Shown here in pieces: positions 61,320 through 64,000 of a stretch of DNA of 64,000 nt. Origin of the DNA: Prolixibacteraceae bacterium (lineage in GTDB: Bacteria; Bacteroidota; Bacteroidia; Bacteroidales; Prolixibacteraceae); the NCBI GenBank assembly GCA_003506435.1, contig DOAQ01000046.1:1-64000 (forward strand), read 5' to 3'. Made by a program: the position numbers and the translations under genes. The notes below the pieces were generated by a model, which made no database searches, was not told the origin of the DNA, and was given only the letters and a program-made list of their open reading frames with translations. Every line of letters begins with the position of its first letter. Positions within the stretch are counted from its first letter, which is position 1.

Positions 61320-62333
61320 CTATTTCAGTATTTCTTTAATCAATACCGGCCGACCTTCGGCAAGCGATTTTTTGGCTGCCAGACCAATTACAATGGAATG
61401 CAATCCATCGTTTCCATCAACAGGCATATCGCCTCCGGAAATCAGTGCATTAATAAATTCCCGGATTTCCGCATTGTAGGAAGCATTGTATCTTTCAAGG
61501 AAAAAGTACAAAGGCAAGTCGCCCGAAACGCCATCCTTCGTGTACAATTTATGATTGTTCGGGAACTCATTTTCTGCCTGAGCCATTCCTTTGCTGCCAA
61601 AAGCTTCGAGCCGCTGGTCGTAACCATACACTGCTTCCCGGCAGTTATCGATAATGGCCATTGTATCATCTTCAAAAGTAAGTGTTATAACGGCAGTGTC
61701 AATATCTCCGGCTTTCCCGATCTCCGGATCGACCATTACAGTGCCTTTTGCAAATACTTCTTTTACCTGTTTTCCTGAAATATAACGAGCCATGTCAAAA
61801 TCATGGATGGTCATATCGAGAAACATTCCGCCTGAAACCTTAATATACGAAACAGGTGGCGGCCCCGGGTCGCGGCTGGTGATTTTCACAATCCGAACTT
61901 CGCCTATGGCGCCACTTACAACCAGTTGCCTGATTCGTTTAAATTCCGGATCGAAACGGCGGTTGAAGCCAAGCATCAGTTTCACGCCGCTTTTCTTTAC
62001 GATCTCCAACACTTCATTAACCCGGTCGAGAGAGAGGTCGAGCGGTTTTTCGCAAAAGATTTGTTTTCCTGCCCTGGCAGCTTTTACTACATAATCGGCA
62101 TGGGTATCGGTGGGCGAACAAATAACCACTGCGTCCACACCGTCGACAGTAAGCAATTCGTCAAACGTTTTCACAAAAACCGGAACGTTAAATTCGTCGG
62201 CAATTGCTTTCGATTCATCAAAAACATCCATTGTGGCGACAACCTTTATTTCAGGAAAGTTGCGGCACAAATTTTTCAGATGTATTTTTCCAATCCGGCC
62301 TAAACCGGCCACTGCTACATTAATTTTCTTCAT
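61320..62333 (-). CDS. iolG: Inositol 2-dehydrogenase (Gfo/Idh/MocA family)
   Basis: Oxidises myo-inositol to 2-keto-inositol with NAD. The 337-residue protein has the N-terminal Rossmann motif VAVAGLGRIGKIHLKNL, the EKPLDLS motif (Lys of EKP), and the substrate-side segments SRDPGPPPVSYIKVSGGMFLD and TIHDFDMARYI typical of IolG. It lies 21 bases downstream of iolE on the same strand, so both belong to an inositol operon that continues beyond the window. Confidence 0.92.
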   Translation of the reverse strand: MKKINVAVAGLGRIGKIHLKNLCRNFPEIKVVATMDVFDESKAIADEFNVPVFVKTFDELLTVDGVDAVVICSPTDTHADYVVKAARAGKQIFCEKPLDLSLDRVNEVLEIVKKSGVKLMLGFNRRFDPEFKRIRQLVVSGAIGEVRIVKITSRDPGPPPVSYIKVSGGMFLDMTIHDFDMARYISGKQVKEVFAKGTVMVDPEIGKAGDIDTAVITLTFEDDTMAIIDNCREAVYGYDQRLEAFGSKGMAQAENEFPNNHKLYTKDGVSGDLPLYFFLERYNASYNAEIREFINALISGGDMPVDGNDGLHSIVIGLAAKKSLAEGRPVLIKEILK

Positions 62334-62354
62334 TTTGAGTGTATTTATAATTGA

Positions 62355-63254
62355 TTACAATCCAAGCGATTTAATATACTGCCGGTTATTGGCAGCGCAT
62401 TTTTTTGGTGATCCCATTCCCGGAAGTACATCCTGCTCAACCACAATCCAGCCATTGTAGCTGTTTTCATTCAAAATTTTTACGATGGCACTAAAATCGA
62501 CACAGCCTTTTCCAAGTTCACAGAAAACACCTTTTTCCACTGATTTAAAGTAGTCGTATTTTTGAGCTACCGCATCCTGACCTACTTTCGGATCGAAATC
62601 TTTGAAATGAACATGCCAGATACGGTTGTAATATTTTTTCAGGGCTTCGACAGGATTTCCGCCACCAAACGCATAGTGTCCCATATCAAGGCACAAACCC
62701 AAAAGATTCGGGTCGGTAAGTTCCATTAATTTAGCCACTTCCTGCGGTGTTTCAACATAACCTCCGCAATGATGATGGAACACCGTGCGCATTCCAAATT
62801 TATCTTTTACGGCTTTGGCCACTTTTTCAGCTCCTTTTGCAAATACTTTCCACTGGCTCTCAGACAACCCCATTTCAGGAGTAATGCGGCCTGCATTTTT
62901 CGTACGTTCTTCAACAGAACCATTTTCATCAGCCAAAACAATAAACGCATCTGTATAGCCCGCATCAAACATCAAACCCGCGGTTTTCAGAGCCAGTTCA
63001 ACTCCGGCAACGTGGGCTTCTTCCTTTGCAAGGGCAACCGGGACAAAAGCTCCCAGCAGTTGCAGATTCTTTTCATCCAGAGCTTTTTTCAATCCGACCG
63101 GATTGGAAGGCATGAATCCCCAGTCTCCCAGTTCCGTACCGGCATATCCGGTTTCAACCATTTCGGAAAGGACCTGCTGATAACCCAGCGACTTTCCTTC
63201 CAGTTCAAATTCAAGGGCGCCCCACGAACAGGGCGCATTTGCTATTTTTATCAT
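62355..63254 (-). CDS. iolE: Inosose (2-keto-myo-inositol) dehydratase
   Basis: Second step of inositol catabolism, dehydrating 2-keto-inositol. The 299-residue xylose-isomerase-like TIM barrel starts MIKIANAPCSWGALEFE, a family signature, and has AGTELGDWGFMP, VFHHHCGGYVETP, CLDMGHYAFGG and HVHFKDFDPKV supplying metal ligands. The ATG at 63254 is preferred to a TTG two codons upstream. It sits between mmsA and iolG. Confidence 0.93.
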   Translation of the reverse strand: MIKIANAPCSWGALEFELEGKSLGYQQVLSEMVETGYAGTELGDWGFMPSNPVGLKKALDEKNLQLLGAFVPVALAKEEAHVAGVELALKTAGLMFDAGYTDAFIVLADENGSVEERTKNAGRITPEMGLSESQWKVFAKGAEKVAKAVKDKFGMRTVFHHHCGGYVETPQEVAKLMELTDPNLLGLCLDMGHYAFGGGNPVEALKKYYNRIWHVHFKDFDPKVGQDAVAQKYDYFKSVEKGVFCELGKGCVDFSAIVKILNENSYNGWIVVEQDVLPGMGSPKKCAANNRQYIKSLGL

Positions 63255-63305
63255 TTTCAATTGATGGTTTTAAATGTTATTTTTTCGGATGCATTGTTGT
63301 ATACG

Positions 63306-64000
63306 TTAAAACTTACGCAACCATTCTTTGGGCCAGCGTTCGATTACCACTTTTGTTTGTGTAAAAAATTCGATGCCATGTCTCCCCTGCCCGTGCAGAT
63401 CGCCAAAAAAGCTGTTGTTCCATCCGCTGAAAGGGAATTGTGCCATGGGCGCAGCAACACCAATATTGATTCCGATATTACCGGCATTTGCCCTGTTTCT
63501 GAATGTGCGGGCATTTAATCCGCTGGACGTAAACAGGCAGGCCATATTTCCGTAGGCATTGTTGTTCACAAAATCGATGGCCTGATCAATTGAATCCATT
63601 GGCAACAGGCTCATTACCGGGCCAAATATTTCGGTTTTGACAACTTCTCCGTCCAGTGCTACATTTTCAAGAATAGTAGGTTTTATAAAGTTTCCGGCTT
63701 CGTATCCGCTAATCTTCGCATTTCGGCCATCCAGCAACAGGTTTGCACCTTCGCTGACTCCTTGTGCAATCAAGTTTTCAATACGTATTTTGCTTTCCGG
63801 GCTAATTACCGGCCCCATCTCAATTCCTGCATCCAGTCCGAACCCGGTGGTTTTGCTTTTTGCGGCTTCTGCCAGCGCTTCTTTTATAAAGCCGTCATGA
63901 TCGCCAACCGTAATAATATTCGAAGCGGCAAGGCACCGTTGACCGGCACATCCGTATACGCTGTCGGCAATAATCCGGGCAGTCATATCAATATCGGCAT
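63306..64000 (-). CDS. mmsA: Methylmalonate-semialdehyde dehydrogenase (CoA-acylating), 5' part outside the window
   Basis: Only the C-terminal 231 codons are present; the frame is open to the last base, so the start lies beyond 64000. The catalytic segment VYGCAGQRCLAAS includes the nucleophile Cys, and EIFGPVMSLLPMDSIDQAIDFVNNNAYGNMACLFT and APMAQFPFSGWNNSFFGDLHGQGRHGIEFFTQTKVV are typical of MmsA/IolA. In an inositol operon it converts malonate semialdehyde to acetyl-CoA. iolE follows 51 bases downstream. Confidence 0.92.
   Translation of the reverse strand, partial: ADIDMTARIIADSVYGCAGQRCLAASNIITVGDHDGFIKEALAEAAKSKTTGFGLDAGIEMGPVISPESKIRIENLIAQGVSEGANLLLDGRNAKISGYEAGNFIKPTILENVALDGEVVKTEIFGPVMSLLPMDSIDQAIDFVNNNAYGNMACLFTSSGLNARTFRNRANAGNIGINIGVAAPMAQFPFSGWNNSFFGDLHGQGRHGIEFFTQTKVVIERWPKEWLRKF

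Overview
The window is a chromosomal segment of a Bacteroidota bacterium, most likely an environmental anaerobe or facultative anaerobe of the Bacteroidales/Marinilabiliales kind. The phylum call rests on several things seen in the sequence: start-proximal promoter -7 boxes of the form TAnnTTTG, a complete Bat (aerotolerance) operon, a TonB receptor with an N-terminal carboxypeptidase-regulatory-like domain, a secreted PA14-containing GH3 glycosidase, DUF6155 and DUF6261 proteins, and a REP-associated transposase with palindromes. The rank below phylum is inference. No rRNA, tRNA, CRISPR array or phage was recognised.

Layout. 230-6370: a four-gene TCA operon (aconitase, two unrelated-type isocitrate dehydrogenases, mitochondrial-type citrate synthase). 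6439-9930: a repeat-rich stretch with a RAYT transposase and its palindromes, a YkgJ-like Cys-cluster protein, DUF6155, a MITE-like element, yebC and a second interspersed repeat. 9931-22154 (minus): GH3 glycosidase, an FtsX/LolD-type ABC exporter, a nitronate monooxygenase-like enzyme, a CLC channel with CBS domains and a class A PBP. 22266-28816: a nucleotide-sugar-type epimerase, pckA, xerD, aroQ, pyruvate kinase and DUF6261. 28817-29427: a long gene-poor region with 41-bp degenerate tandem repeats and a 36-bp perfect palindrome.

29428-43332 is one long plus-strand cluster of 18 genes with mostly overlapping or closely spaced reading frames. A peroxiredoxin leads, followed by DUF134, two NifX-like cluster-binding proteins, two small Gly/Arg-rich DUF5320-like proteins, DUF89 and two MinD-type ATPases each carrying two [4Fe-4S] motifs (the gene set of the Orp 'orange protein' loci of sulfate reducers). 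Then come a thioesterase, a C_GCAxxG_C_C protein, a CoA-disulfide reductase-rhodanese fusion, a DUF4405 membrane protein with HdrC- and HdrB-like subunits, a metallo-beta-lactamase fold protein, a His-rich small protein and a TonB receptor. I read it as a metal-cluster plus thiol/disulfide redox programme, and it is the most interesting system in the window.

43602-49267: lolA and ftsK, then carbamate kinase, ornithine carbamoyltransferase and an Fe-S-type Rrf2 regulator. 49492-51614: a sulfatase and truA. 51944-61126: the Bat operon (MoxR ATPase, DUF58, a BatD-like protein, BatA, B, C, D, E), interrupted by an AT-rich DHFR/RibD-family gene that looks like a later insertion. 61320-64000 (minus): the start of an inositol catabolic cluster (iolG, iolE, and mmsA cut by the window edge).

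The strongest single-gene observation is in the TCA operon. The second isocitrate dehydrogenase belongs to the E. coli Icd family but has lost all four residues that set NADP specificity in E. coli, while its neighbour is an IDH1-like enzyme that keeps its NADP residues. The operon therefore probably encodes one NADP-linked and one NAD-linked enzyme.
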